From contig CAJUCW010000006.1 of assembly GCA_910585275.1 (NCBI GenBank), forward strand, positions 62,001-126,000: 64,000 bases of DNA, read 5' to 3'. Below the pieces are notes generated by a model, which searched no databases, was not told the origin of the DNA, and saw only the letters and a program-made list of their open reading frames with translations. Position 1 is the stretch's first letter, and each line of letters begins with the position of its first letter. This document shows, piece after piece, positions 43,174 through 53,600 of this stretch. A program made the position numbers and the translations under genes. The DNA comes from an uncultured Muribaculaceae bacterium (GTDB lineage: Bacteria > Bacteroidota > Bacteroidia > Bacteroidales > Muribaculaceae).

Positions 43174-43461
43174 TCATCGTTTGGCTCCTTTGCCGAATAG
43201 TTCTGAATGGGAGCCTAATCGTAACAAATCGATTTCATCTGTGGTTTCATCAATCCAGATGAGAAGAAAATCTCCTTGAATATGGCATTCCATACATCCT
43301 GCATAGTCATTTATAAGTAAATGCGGTTTGTAGGTTTCAGGAATTGGGAGTTCGTTTTCTAATAATCTGAGAACTTTCAAAAGTTCTGCAGCTTTCTTAG
43401 GATTATTTCGGATTTTCTTTAAATCCTTCTTATATTGAGTTGAAGGATGTAATTTCTTCAT
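43174..43461 (-). CDS. YafQ-family type II toxin
   Basis: A 95-residue RelE/ParE-superfamily protein of the YafQ type: YKKDLKKI, the central ECHIQGDFLLIWI and the end DLLRLGSHSELFG with the catalytic-type histidines. YafQ toxins cut mRNA on the ribosome. The start overlaps the antitoxin stop by four bases (ATGA), so they are co-translated. The gene lies within the direct-repeat-bounded cassette. Confidence 0.9.
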   Translation of the reverse strand: MKKLHPSTQYKKDLKKIRNNPKKAAELLKVLRLLENELPIPETYKPHLLINDYAGCMECHIQGDFLLIWIDETTDEIDLLRLGSHSELFGKGAKR

Positions 43462-43715
43462 AACCCCATTGACTTAAACATCGCTTCTACTGAAGATGTG
43501 TCAACCGGAGGCACATTGCGCAGTTTGCCGCTTCGGGCCTCTTCGATAGCGGATTTCGTTATTTCGTTAGGCTCATTGTATGCCACATTGAGCAACACAC
43601 ATTCTACAAAATTGTTGAGACTTCTGTGCTCTCGTTTTGCCATCTCTTTAAGACGTTCTATCAAATCGACGCTGAGGCGGAACATCGTAGCTTTCTTTTG
43701 AATCGCTGCTTCCAT
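43458..43715 (-). CDS. Antitoxin of the YafQ pair
   Basis: Eighty-five residues. The N-terminal part ATMFRLSVDLIERLKEMAKREHRSLNNFVECVL fits a ribbon-helix-helix DNA-binding domain (strand then two helices), so it probably represses its own promoter. The C-terminal tail (PPVDTSSVEAMFKSMGL) should bind the toxin. The antitoxin comes first in the operon, as usual. Confidence 0.85.
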   Translation of the reverse strand: MEAAIQKKATMFRLSVDLIERLKEMAKREHRSLNNFVECVLLNVAYNEPNEITKSAIEEARSGKLRNVPPVDTSSVEAMFKSMGL

Positions 43716-43734
43716 AGTGCTATCATTTTTATTG

Positions 43735-43766
43735 CAAATATATAATAAATATATAACACTAACAAA
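43735..43766 (-). promoter_or_regulatory. Promoter of the YafQ toxin-antitoxin operon
   Basis: On the minus strand TTTG (43766-43763) and TATATTTG (43742-43735) have a 20-base spacer. The -7 region overlaps an ATATATAAATATATAA palindrome-like stretch that could be the antitoxin operator. Confidence 0.75.
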
Positions 43767-43772
43767 TCTTTC

Positions 43773-43808
43773 CCGATAAAGTTAATAATTCCGATAAAGT
43801 TAATAATT
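43773..43808. repeat. Two tandem 18-base units next to the right repeat
   Basis: CCGATAAAGTTAATAATT occurs at 43773-43790 and 43791-43808, ending five bases before the partial tRNA copy. It may be a recombinase-arm or end sequence of the former element. Confidence 0.85.
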
Positions 43809-43813
43809 CCGGC

Positions 43814-43921
43814 AGCACTGCAGTTTTTGGTTCTGCCTGTCCAGGTTCGAATCCCGGGTAAGACAACGCAACGAAAGCCTCGACATGGTGATTTCCACCT
43901 GTCGAGGCTTTTTCATTGCCC
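43814..43921 (+). pseudogene. Partial tRNA-Gln copy with terminator (right att-like repeat)
   Basis: It contains the tRNA from the D arm to the 3' end (to about 43868), with a changed T stem (CCCGGG), and a second copy of the terminator hairpin (43874-43913). The acceptor 5' strand is absent, so no functional tRNA is made. The hairpin may serve as terminator for the esterase gene converging from the right. Confidence 0.85.
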
Positions 43922-43960
43922 ATTCGGTTATCTTTGCCGCTTCTTGTTTTCTGTGGCGGC

Positions 43961-44773
43961 TTACTGCTTGGGGGAGGGGAGGAGGCGGAGCCAGGCGCGG
44001 AGTTCTTCGAGCACTTGGTCGTGGTAGGGGAACGAGGCGCGGTAGCCCCAGCCGTGGCCGCCTACGGGATAGATGTGGAGGGCGGCGGGCACGCCGGCTT
44101 TCTGGAGGGCGGTGTAGTAGCCGATGGAGTTCATCGGATGCACGGCTTTGTCGTCGTTGCTGTGGAAGATGATTGCCGGGGGTGTGCCTGCATCCACCAC
44201 ATTGGCGTTTGAAAATTCTTCCTGGTCGCCGAGGATGGGGTTCTGACCGAGGAATCCGGTGCGCGTGCCTGCGTGGGTGATTGCAGGGTCGAGCGACACT
44301 ACAGGGTAGAAGAGAATCTGGAAATCAGGCTTTTCCACACCGTCGGTATGGGTGGCGATTGTAGATGCGAGGTGCCCTCCTGCCGACGACCCCATGATTC
44401 CGATATCGGCGGGATTGATTTTCCAGTTGGCGGCGCTGTCGCGCATGGTGCGGAACGTGGATTTCACGTCGTTCATCGGTATGCTGCGGTCGCCGTTGGG
44501 AAGACGGTATTTCAAGACGGCCACGGCAATGCCCTGCTGGTTGAAGAAAGGCGCCCACTGGTGGCCTTCGTGCTCCATGGCGTGGTGCGAATAACCTCCG
44601 CCGGGAAGGATTACCACCGCGCGGCCCGTCGCCATCGACGGGTCGGGAAGATATACCGTGCAATCAACGTTGTCGAGTTTGAAAATTCGGCCGGCGGCCG
44701 ATGCTCCGAATGTTGCCGCAGACGTTGCCACCGCCAGGCAAAGGAGCTTCCTGATGACTGATTTAAGGTTCAT
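43961..44773 (-). CDS. Secreted alpha/beta-hydrolase esterase (BD-FAE/acetyl-esterase type)
   Basis: A 270-residue exported protein (signal ends near TFGASAAG). The oxyanion-side motif is LPGGGYSHHAMEHEG, the nucleophile S130 is in GSSAGGH, the acid is D207/D208 in HSNDDKAVHP and the histidine is H240 in GGHGWG. This is the esterase group that removes acetyl or feruloyl groups from plant polysaccharides. It is encoded on the same strand as the propeller protein and sensor of the adjacent utilisation locus, so it probably deacylates that glycan. Confidence 0.85.
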   Translation of the reverse strand: MNLKSVIRKLLCLAVATSAATFGASAAGRIFKLDNVDCTVYLPDPSMATGRAVVILPGGGYSHHAMEHEGHQWAPFFNQQGIAVAVLKYRLPNGDRSIPMNDVKSTFRTMRDSAANWKINPADIGIMGSSAGGHLASTIATHTDGVEKPDFQILFYPVVSLDPAITHAGTRTGFLGQNPILGDQEEFSNANVVDAGTPPAIIFHSNDDKAVHPMNSIGYYTALQKAGVPAALHIYPVGGHGWGYRASFPYHDQVLEELRAWLRLLPSPKQ

Positions 44774-44879
44774 TAGTCGTAAAATTTATGGATTTTGTTA
44801 CATGTTGCAAAAGTAATAAAAAAAAGGAAGCCGCACAAATGCACGGCCCCCGGGTTGTTGATTCGCAATATTGAAGATG

Positions 44880-46184
44880 TCAGTCGATTTCGAGGACATA
44901 CACCGGCGAGGAAGACTCCGATGCATCCGCCACTGTTTCGCCGTCGCCTTGGTGTGCGGTCTGCACATAGATGTGGAGTTTGCGATGTTTGTTCCAGAGG
45001 TTGGTGTCGAACGACGGTTCCCACGCATCTACGGCAAAGTCTGTGACATCGGAAACCGTCCATCCGCTTTTCCCGATTTCCGGAGTATAGGCCACGCTCA
45101 CCTTGCTTCCGCGTTCAGCATCGCGGAATATATAGTAAGCCTTTTTGCCGTCGCAGGCTATCCTCGGACGCGAAATGGGAATCATCTTTGTTCCTCCTCC
45201 TGCCAGGGAGAACGGCTGAGTGCGTTCGCCCACGGTGTTCATTTTCCATTCCTTGCCGTCATGCCATACGAGGCGGTATTGCGGCACAGTGCTGTCGGTG
45301 TCTCTCCAATAGGTGGCTATATAGGGGTGTCCTTTCGAGTCGGCGGTCATGCTGGTCTGGTTTATCAACTCCGATTTCTGGGGAATGGCCCATGCCACTT
45401 CCGCAGACTCCAAGGTGATGGGGAGCGCGTATTTTGTTCCGTCGCTACGTTCCCAGGTCTTTCCTCCGTCTTTTGAACGTGCATAGCATAGGTCGTGGTT
45501 CGTCTCCACCATCCACGTCTCTCGCCACACCCACGAGAGGTGCATGATTCCGGCCGGATCAACATACATCTGCCAGTAAGCGTTTCGTTTCCCTTCTCCG
45601 TCGATGAGGACGTCGTGGACGCGGTTCCATTTCTTTTCTTTCACCGAATAGCGGTTGAGCACGAGGTTGCCTTGTCCCGAGCGTCCCGAGCGGTAGGCGA
45701 AGATAAGGTCGCCGTCTGGCATCGTGTAAAGTTCCGGATATGTCACGTCTTTTTCATCGTCTCCCCCCATCATTGGGACGAGTTCGCCCATTTCGAGAGA
45801 ACCCGGCGCAACGGAACGCGTATAGCGCAGTTGGTTGCCGTGATGGTCGAAAGAAACGTGGATATAGCCGTCGCCATCCACCCCGATGCTTATTACGTTG
45901 TGAGCGTCGGATATGTTGCCTTGGTATTGGGTTTTATGAAGGGTCCATTTTTTGTCGCCGGTCTTTCTTTTTCCGAGCACCACGTGGCCGTCTTCGGCAT
46001 AGAAAGAGATATATTGGTTTTTTCCGTGGGAAATGACAGAACTTCCGCGGAACACGGCTGTATTGACCGAAGTGCGGCTGTAGGCGTCGCCCGCTTTTAC
46101 AAGCCGGGTCTTGCATTCGGCGTCCGCTGTCAGGGAAAACGCCAAGGCTATCGCCGAGGCCATGAAAATTTTATAAATTCGCAT
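44880..46184 (-). CDS. Exported BNR_4-type beta-propeller protein, possible lyase or glycosidase
   Basis: About 434 residues from the ATG at 46184 (ATGs at 46199 and 46220 are in frame), with signal MRIYKIFMASAIALAFSLTADA. Repeated blade motifs (AHNVISIGVDGDGYIHVSFDHHGNQLRY, TYPELYTMPDGDLIFAYR, SMTADSKGHPYIATYW) match the BNR_4 seven-bladed propellers. That fold includes polysaccharide lyases PL24, PL25 and PL27 and GH145, which act on rhamnose-uronic acid links; the HH of FDHHGNQ and the SDAHN histidine are candidate active-site residues. The exact family cannot be fixed here. Confidence 0.7.
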   Translation of the reverse strand: MRIYKIFMASAIALAFSLTADAECKTRLVKAGDAYSRTSVNTAVFRGSSVISHGKNQYISFYAEDGHVVLGKRKTGDKKWTLHKTQYQGNISDAHNVISIGVDGDGYIHVSFDHHGNQLRYTRSVAPGSLEMGELVPMMGGDDEKDVTYPELYTMPDGDLIFAYRSGRSGQGNLVLNRYSVKEKKWNRVHDVLIDGEGKRNAYWQMYVDPAGIMHLSWVWRETWMVETNHDLCYARSKDGGKTWERSDGTKYALPITLESAEVAWAIPQKSELINQTSMTADSKGHPYIATYWRDTDSTVPQYRLVWHDGKEWKMNTVGERTQPFSLAGGGTKMIPISRPRIACDGKKAYYIFRDAERGSKVSVAYTPEIGKSGWTVSDVTDFAVDAWEPSFDTNLWNKHRKLHIYVQTAHQGDGETVADASESSSPVYVLEID

Positions 46185-46265
46185 GTCGTTATGCTTCATG
46201 ATATTGATGATATGTTTCATGATATGAACGTTGTTTTGAGGTTTTTATTTATTATTATCGGAGTA

Positions 46266-49200
46266 TCAGCCCTTGATGTCGTCATCTTCACGTTTTCCAT
46301 TTTTCATCATGTGGGCGAAGTCGGTGGCCGACATTCCGAACTCTTTCTTGAACGCCTTTGCAAACACCGAATGGCCGGCGAACCCCGTGGTCAGGGCGAT
46401 TTCGGTGAACGAGAGTTTCCCTTCGATAATCAAATCCTTTACCCTTTCGAACCTTACGCGCCGTATGAACTCTACGGTTGACACTCCCAACAGGGAGTTG
46501 AGCTTCCGATAGAGTGTGGATGGACTCATGCAAATCTTGTTTGAGAGGAATGTCACGTTGAGGTCCTTGTTGTTGAGGTTGTCGTTGATGATTTCTATGA
46601 GTTTCTCCACAAACCGTTGGTCGAGCTGGGAGAGCGTGCTTTCCGGTTTTATAAGGTCGTCGCAAGGGTTTTGTGATGGATTCTCTTGATTATTAGCTTT
46701 TTCTAAATTGGAAGGGGTAATGGCGGCGACACTGCCCATCAGTCTCTCAGCCATAGCTTTCCTCACTCTCAGGAGATTGTGTATCCGTGTGGTGAGGAGT
46801 TTGGCGCTGAAAGGTTTCGTGAGATATGAATTTGCTCCGGCGGCATACCCCTCTTCCTTGTCGGAAATTGAATCTTTCGCCGTGAGGAGAATCACCGGAA
46901 TGTGGGAAGTCTGGATGTCGTCTTTTATCATCCGGCAAAGCGATATACCATCCATTTCCGGCATCATGATGTCGGAAATTACGATATCCGGATTTTCGTC
47001 TTGCACTTTCCTTATCCCTTCGAGTCCGTTGCGGGCTTCCGTCACGTCAAACTCCGAAGCAAGCGTCTGTGATATATAAGCCATAATCTCCGGATTGTCG
47101 TCAACAACGAGCACCTTGATTTTTCCGGAAGCTTTTTCCGGAAAAATCATTACGCCTTCATTATTGTGATGCATAGCCGGTTTGTCGTCGTGTATGGCGT
47201 CGGGATAGATGTTGTCGGTGGCAAGTCGCAGGGTGAAAGTCGATCCTTTTCCGGGTTGCGAGTCCACGTCGATACGGGCATGGTGCAGCTCCGCCAGGTT
47301 CTTGACGATGGCGAGCCCTATTCCGGTGCCTGAAGCCTGATGGGCGTTTTCGGCCTGGTAATATCGTTCGAAAATATGTTTTATCCCCTCTTCGGAAATC
47401 CCCTGTCCGGTGTCGGCGACGGCTATGTCGGTATATCTCGTGCCGTTTTCCGCTACCGTGCGACAAGAGAGCCTAATTGTGCCTTTGTCGGTATATTTCA
47501 CCGCGTTCGACATTATGTTGTTCACGATAGTCGTTATCATTTCCGGGTCGAAGAATATATCTTTGTCAAGGTCTTCGATGTCGAGAATGATTTTTACGTC
47601 GCGGTTATGGTTAAGCTCCTTGAATCGTAGTCCGATTTCCCGTATAAGATTGGGGAGGTTGCCTTGCCTAACGTGCAGATGGCGGTTTTGTGTTTCGGTT
47701 TTACGGAATTCGAGGATTCCGTTGATGAGGTTGAGAAGAGAGATGGAACTGTCGCGAATCATCTGTAGTTTCAGCGAATGTTGCGGCGGCATCGATGGGT
47801 CGCTCACGAGGTCTTCCAATGGCCCTAATATCAGAGTGAGCGGGGTGCGGAGTTCGTGAGTGATGTTGGTGTAGAACCGGAGTCTTTCTTCGTTTAGTTT
47901 CTGCTTGTTGCGGCTGTTTTCTTCCAACGAAATGAGTTCCTGTTTTAATTTTATTCTGTTTTTATAGAATATTATGCCGGTTATAATCAGGACTGCTCCG
48001 ATTGCTGCATATATTGCTTTCGCCCACCACGTTAGCCAGAGGGGAGGGTTGATGCGGATGGTAAGGATGGTAGATGGCTCGCTCCATTCGTGTCCTTTCT
48101 GGCGCTGTTTCACCATAAACCGGTATGTGCCCGGCTCAAGGTTGCGGAATAATGCGTCGGTGCGGTTCCCGGCCACAATCCATACATTGTCGATTCCGTC
48201 CATCTTGTAGGCGAAGTCGGTGGTGTGTGTCATTGCATGGTCGAGGATATTGAACGATATGCTGAATGTGTTCTGGTTATGTTGGAGGGTTATCCTGTCG
48301 GACTGCACCGGAATGTTGAATTCGTTCTCTTTCCTGTTGCCCCCCTCCTTGAATACGGTGAAGCCGGTGACATAGACCGGGAGTTTTTTTCGAGGCATTT
48401 CCAGCATCTGGGGAGTAATGGAGAAAAGTCCGTTGCCCGAGGCGAAATAGATGTTGCCTGCGGAGTCGGCCGTCGAGGCGTTTTCCATAAAGGTATGAAG
48501 CGGGAGTGATTCTGAAATTTCGTAAAGGGTTGCGTCGGCTCCGTTGTTTTCGATTCTGGCGAGACCGAGATTGGTGCTTGCCCAGATATTGTGGCTGGAG
48601 TCTTCCACGAGGGCCTTCGCGTGGGAAATGCCGAGTCTTTCGGCGGCATCCACTTTTGTGAATGCCGACATGTCTTTGGCCGGATTGGGAATGATTAGCA
48701 GCCCGCTCCGGGTGGCAATCCATATTTTCCCTTTTGAGTCGCATTTCATTGCGTTGATTGCGTTCGAAGGGAATCCGGTGGCTTCTTCAAGATGGGCAAG
48801 ACATTCGAGATTACGGTTGAAAACTGCAATGCCTTTTCCGAAACTTCCTATCCATAAATTTCCCTGTTTATCGAAGATTATCGACTGAATCACGTGGTCA
48901 TAGAGCTTCTCGTTGATTTTGTCGGCCCTTTTGGCGGCAGAGGCACCTTGTTCACATAGGAATACCCCTCCGTCGGCCCCTGTCCAGATGTTGCCGTGCC
49001 TGTCTTCGGTAAATGTTCTTACGTCTGACGGGAGCCCCGCCACCCGGGTGAACCGCCCCGAATCCGGATTATATAGCATCGCGCCACGGTCGTAGGTGCC
49101 CACCCATACGTTTCCTCGGCTGTCGGCCTTTATGGCTTTCACGAAAGTTTCCCCGTCGGTTGCCGATTTCGGGAGGGGAATCACTTCTATCGCGCCGTTT

Positions 49201-50375
49201 TTCAGTCTGGCTATCTCATTTTCGCCACCTATCCAAAGGGTGCCGTCGCGCGAATAGTCGCAGCTCCAGGTGGGCTTGTAGTTGAGCCGGTTGTCGCGTT
49301 CTGTCATGTAATCCACCCTTATTATGGGAGGGTTGATGTGGTTTATCACGTCGATGCCGGTGCGGTAGTTGCCAATCCAGATATTGCCGAAAGAGTCCTG
49401 GAATATTGTACGTGCGTATGCGTTTGAGGTGCCTTTCGGCGCGCCTGTAGGGGGGAGTGTTCGGAAGCGGGCGTTTTTTATGCTTTCCGTTATGGAATGC
49501 GGGTCGAGTATGCTAACGCCTCCTTGCGAAGTGGCGAACCAGATTTCGCCGTTTTCAAGTTGCTTGATGTCTCTTATCCTTCCTGCGGCTATCGAACCGG
49601 GGTCGCTGTCGTTGTGTACGAAAGGAATGAAGCGTGCGGTGGCGGGGTTGAAGAGGGCAGCCCCGAGGTCGGTGCCTATCCATACATTGTTAAATGAGTC
49701 GATGCAGATGGCATATACCTGGTTGCCGGGAATGGAAGGGGCGTTGTCGGTGTGGACGTAGTTGACGGCAGTGTGGCGTACGGTGTCAATTACGCTGAAT
49801 CCACCTTTTTCATGTCCTACGTAGAGTGCCCCGTCGGGACTCTCGACGGCGGTCCAGAAGCGATGTGGCAATCCTGGTATGTTTGCTCGGTTGTAGGTCC
49901 TCGTCTCGCCCGTGGCAGGATTGTAATATTGTACCCCGGCATGGAAGTTCGTCAGCCATATCCCGTTGTCGGAAGCGGGTGTGATGGAGGTGACTGACCC
50001 GTCGTCGATCCCTTGGGCTTTGAAGGGGGTGATTTGGCCTGTGGAATGCGTGTAGCAATACATGCCGTTGCGTTGGGTGGCTATCCAGAGATGGTCGGGG
50101 TCGGAAGGAATCTGCGCCACGCAGTTGAGTTCGTTTGCTCCGAGTCCTGAGTTCTCTTTCCGGAAAGCGGTGAAGCGGTTTCCGTCAAATCTGTTGAGGC
50201 CGTCTTCAGTGGCTACCCATATATATCCGGCAGGGTCTTGCGTGATAGAAACGACATATCCGTTAGACAGCCCCGCCATCATCCCGAGGTTGTCGATGTT
50301 AGGTTGTCCTGCCGTGGGCGAGGACAGTAGAATTGCAGCGAGCAATAGCGCCGATAAGAATGCGATTCGTTTCAT
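46266..50375 (-). CDS. Hybrid two-component system sensor/regulator
   Basis: A 1369-residue hybrid two-component protein combining all signalling modules. A signal peptide (to about residue 23) is followed by periplasmic propeller repeats (GYIWVATEDGLNRFDG and many copies), a Y_Y_Y domain near 690-755 and a membrane helix near 770-790. The histidine kinase has H840 in TNITHELRTPLTLILG and an ATPase part (SNAVKYTDKGTI). The receiver has D1135 in ISDIMMPEMDG, and an AraC-type helix-turn-helix occupies the last 100 residues. It should sense an oligosaccharide in the periplasm and switch on the divergent susC-susD pair through the operator at 50436-50493. Confidence 0.95.
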   Translation of the reverse strand: MKRIAFLSALLLAAILLSSPTAGQPNIDNLGMMAGLSNGYVVSITQDPAGYIWVATEDGLNRFDGNRFTAFRKENSGLGANELNCVAQIPSDPDHLWIATQRNGMYCYTHSTGQITPFKAQGIDDGSVTSITPASDNGIWLTNFHAGVQYYNPATGETRTYNRANIPGLPHRFWTAVESPDGALYVGHEKGGFSVIDTVRHTAVNYVHTDNAPSIPGNQVYAICIDSFNNVWIGTDLGAALFNPATARFIPFVHNDSDPGSIAAGRIRDIKQLENGEIWFATSQGGVSILDPHSITESIKNARFRTLPPTGAPKGTSNAYARTIFQDSFGNIWIGNYRTGIDVINHINPPIIRVDYMTERDNRLNYKPTWSCDYSRDGTLWIGGENEIARLKNGAIEVIPLPKSATDGETFVKAIKADSRGNVWVGTYDRGAMLYNPDSGRFTRVAGLPSDVRTFTEDRHGNIWTGADGGVFLCEQGASAAKRADKINEKLYDHVIQSIIFDKQGNLWIGSFGKGIAVFNRNLECLAHLEEATGFPSNAINAMKCDSKGKIWIATRSGLLIIPNPAKDMSAFTKVDAAERLGISHAKALVEDSSHNIWASTNLGLARIENNGADATLYEISESLPLHTFMENASTADSAGNIYFASGNGLFSITPQMLEMPRKKLPVYVTGFTVFKEGGNRKENEFNIPVQSDRITLQHNQNTFSISFNILDHAMTHTTDFAYKMDGIDNVWIVAGNRTDALFRNLEPGTYRFMVKQRQKGHEWSEPSTILTIRINPPLWLTWWAKAIYAAIGAVLIITGIIFYKNRIKLKQELISLEENSRNKQKLNEERLRFYTNITHELRTPLTLILGPLEDLVSDPSMPPQHSLKLQMIRDSSISLLNLINGILEFRKTETQNRHLHVRQGNLPNLIREIGLRFKELNHNRDVKIILDIEDLDKDIFFDPEMITTIVNNIMSNAVKYTDKGTIRLSCRTVAENGTRYTDIAVADTGQGISEEGIKHIFERYYQAENAHQASGTGIGLAIVKNLAELHHARIDVDSQPGKGSTFTLRLATDNIYPDAIHDDKPAMHHNNEGVMIFPEKASGKIKVLVVDDNPEIMAYISQTLASEFDVTEARNGLEGIRKVQDENPDIVISDIMMPEMDGISLCRMIKDDIQTSHIPVILLTAKDSISDKEEGYAAGANSYLTKPFSAKLLTTRIHNLLRVRKAMAERLMGSVAAITPSNLEKANNQENPSQNPCDDLIKPESTLSQLDQRFVEKLIEIINDNLNNKDLNVTFLSNKICMSPSTLYRKLNSLLGVSTVEFIRRVRFERVKDLIIEGKLSFTEIALTTGFAGHSVFAKAFKKEFGMSATDFAHMMKNGKREDDDIKG

Positions 50376-50380
50376 GCATG

Positions 50381-50388
50381 CAAATATA
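50381..50388 (-). promoter_or_regulatory. -7 element at the sensor gene start
   Basis: TATATTTG on the minus strand lies only five bases before the ATG, so a transcript from it would be leaderless or nearly so. Confidence 0.45.
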
Positions 50389-50435
50389 CAATCAAAAACC
50401 GACAGGGGAAAGAAAAAGGGTGGTCAATGATATGT

Positions 50436-50493
50436 CCAAATCTTGCACGATGTTTCCAAATCTTGCAAGGAGGTGAAGATTGCAAGATTTGGA
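50436..50493. promoter_or_regulatory. Three-site operator of the utilisation locus
   Basis: CCAAATCTTGCA occurs at 50436-50447 and again at 50456-50467, exactly 20 bases apart, and inverted as TGCAAGATTTGG at 50481-50492. The second and third copies form a palindrome with 14-base arms. It lies about 50 bases upstream of the susC -7 element, as expected for binding by the AraC-type domain of the sensor. Confidence 0.75.
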
Positions 50494-50539
50494 CAAGCGA
50501 TTGACTGAAATTGACATAAACGGGTAGCGAATCGTGTAT

Positions 50540-50547
50540 TAATTTTG
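50540..50547 (+). promoter_or_regulatory. -7 element of the first susC promoter
   Basis: TAATTTTG followed by CA. No TTTG is found at the proper distance upstream, consistent with an activator-dependent promoter. The leader is about 115 bases. Confidence 0.65.
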
Positions 50548-50671
50548 CACCGGGTAAATTAACAGGTGATATGTACATGATTCCACAGTGATGACCTTAA
50601 AGTAAAAAGAGTGTTTTTAGGTTCAATCTGACATTAACGGTTACAACATATTAACAACTATTCAGGAACCA

Positions 50672-53600
50672 ATGAAAAAAGAACGTTACCTAATGTGGCT
50701 TTTCTTCCTTATATTAGGAGTGGCCACCATGAAAGCTCAGCAATACCCGCTGAAAGGCGAGGTGCTGGACGAATCAGGAGATGCCGTCATCGGCGCCACC
50801 GTAATGGTAGAGGGCACCAGCACCGGCACCACTACAGACATCGACGGACAGTTTACCATCAATGTGGCTAACGGTGATGTGCTGGCAATCTCATACGTAG
50901 GCTATCTTGGCCAGAAAATCAAAGTCAACGGACAAAAAGAATTGAAGATTACTCTTCTTCCCGACAACCAGCTTCTCGACGAGGTGGTAATCGTGGGCTA
51001 CGGTTCGGTGCAGCGCAAGAACTTCACCGGTTCGGTTTCCACCGTTAAGGTAGCCGATTCCCCGTTGTCGCTTATTCCCACTTCCAACGCCATGGATGCC
51101 CTTCGCGGCACCGTCACCGGTATCACCGTTTCGCAGCAGCAAGGTGCCGGCCAGGTGCCTTCGATGGTGGTGCGCGGACAGAAATCCATCAACGGTGGTT
51201 CCGACCCGCTTCTCGTGGTTGACGGAGTGATTTTCCAAGGGGCGCTCCGCGACATCGATCCCTCCATCATCGAGTCGATGAGCGTGCTTAAGGATGCCAC
51301 CTCCCTTGCCGCCTACGGTTCGCAGGCCGCCAACGGCGTAATCATGATCACCACCAAGAAGGGCGTGGAAGGGAAACCGCTCGTCACACTCTCCACGTCG
51401 TGGTCATGGTCAAACGCCGCTTCGAAGCCCGATGTTCTCAGCCCCGCCGACTATGTGAGGAAGAACAATATCCTTTCCGGCCTCGCCGAAGATGCCGACC
51501 CGACCTGGATGGGCAAGTTCGAATATGAGAACTATAAAAAAGGACAGACTACGGATTGGTTCGACTATGCCACACGCACCGGCCTTATGCAGAACTACAC
51601 CGTTTCGGTCTCCGGAGCTTCAAGCAAACTTAATTATTACGTGTCGGGTTCATATACCAAACAGGAAGGCGTGGTTATCGGCGACGACTATGAGCGTTTC
51701 GTGATGAACAGCCGCCTAACGGCCGACGTGACCGACTGGCTTCAGCTTGGCGGACAGATGAGCTATTCGCACAACAACTACAGCGGTGCCACCGTCTATG
51801 ACCTTTATCAGACCACGCGCCTCAGCCCTTACGGACAGGCCACCAGAATGAACGGAGAGGTCAACAAGTATCCTGTCAACGAAGGCGGCTACCGTCTCAA
51901 TCCACTCTGGAGCGTGCTTTCGAACACAATCGATGACAACGACATCTACAACACAACGAGCCTCAAGGGCCACCTTATCCTGAAATGTCCTTGGGTGAAG
52001 GGCCTCCAGTTCCGCATGAACGGCGGTTTTACCCTCACCAATACGGAACGTGACTATTTCACACATGAAGGCTACTACGTCCGCGAGATGTCGGGCGTGG
52101 CTATCGAGGATGCCGACTCTTATTACACGGATGCCGCGACCGCAGGTTATCTCGCCTCTGCCAACGGCTACAACTATCACCGCAAAGACAAGTCGTGGGT
52201 TTGGGACAACATCCTTAGCTACAACGGACAGTTCGGCGCTCACTACGTTGACGCCACCCTCGTTTACACACGCGACTCTTACGAATACTGGTCACGCAAG
52301 ATGACAGGCTCCGATTTCTCCGCGCTCGGAAACACCAATCTCGGATTCGACGGCCTCAACCTGGCCGGAACCCAGAAGATAGAGAAGCCGGGATATGCAC
52401 GCCACACAGATGTGGGTTATCTCGCACGCGTGAACTATAACTTCGATCAGCGTTACCACCTCAGCGCATCCGTGCGTCGCGACGGTTCTTCAGTGTTCGG
52501 CGCAGAGAAAAAGTGGGGTACATTCCCCGCAGTGGGTGTGGCATGGACCGTCTCCAACGAGAAATTCATGGAGAAAGTGGCACAGATCACCAACCTTAAG
52601 GTAAAAGCATCGTGGGGTAAGAACGGTAACCAGTCGCTCGACCCCTACCAGACACTTTCCACCATTACGCTCGGCCAATCTGGCGGCTATGTCTATCCTT
52701 TCGGCAATGCCTCACAGGCAAGCTGGGGACAGCGCATCACCGCCATGGGTAACGTCAACCTCGGATGGGAAACCACCACGTCATGGAACTTCGGCTTCGA
52801 ACTCGGCATGTTCAACAACCGCGTCAACCTCGATTTCGACGCCTACACCTCCAAAACCACCGACCAGATTTTCAAGCGTAAAATACCTGTCATGATCAAC
52901 GGACTTACCGAGATGTACGCTACCATGGGCCGGGTTGACAACTGGGGTATCGAGGCCACCCTCAACACCGTCAACATCGAAAACAAGGACTGGAGCTGGA
53001 CTTCGATGCTAAACTTCTACATGAACCGCAATAAGCTGAAAGACCTCTACGGCGACGGAAAGGACGATATAACCAACAGCCTTTTCCTCAATAAGTCGCT
53101 CGGCGCTATCTACGGATATAAGAACATCGGCATCGTGCAGGTGGAAGACACCGAATACATGGATAAGAACAACGCACAGCCCGGCGACGTGAAATTCGCC
53201 GACATGGACGGCGACGGCGTAATCACTTCCGACGACCGCACAATCCTCGGCTATAAGAAAGAGAACTTCCGCATGGGCTTCGGCAACACGGTCCGTTATA
53301 AAGACTTCCAGCTCTTCGTGATGTTCACCGGTATTTTCGGCGGCAACGGCTATGGCAAGTCCCAGAACCTTTACGCCTACCGCACGCTTTCCGACGTTGT
53401 GACCGACAACAACCTCAACCACGGATGGTGGACCGAGGAGAACCGCAGCGACGAGTATCCGCGAATCAACTACACCGACGGACGCTTCACCCCGCTCCAG
53501 AGCTATTCTTTCGTACGCCTCTCCGACCTCAGCCTCTCCTATACCTTCAACCAGCCTTGGGTGAAAGCATGCGGCATCAACAATCTCAAACTTTTCTTCG

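Noticed and set aside
43814..43868. Second functional tRNA-Gln
   Set aside because: The acceptor 5' strand is absent and the T stem is altered; it is a partial copy.
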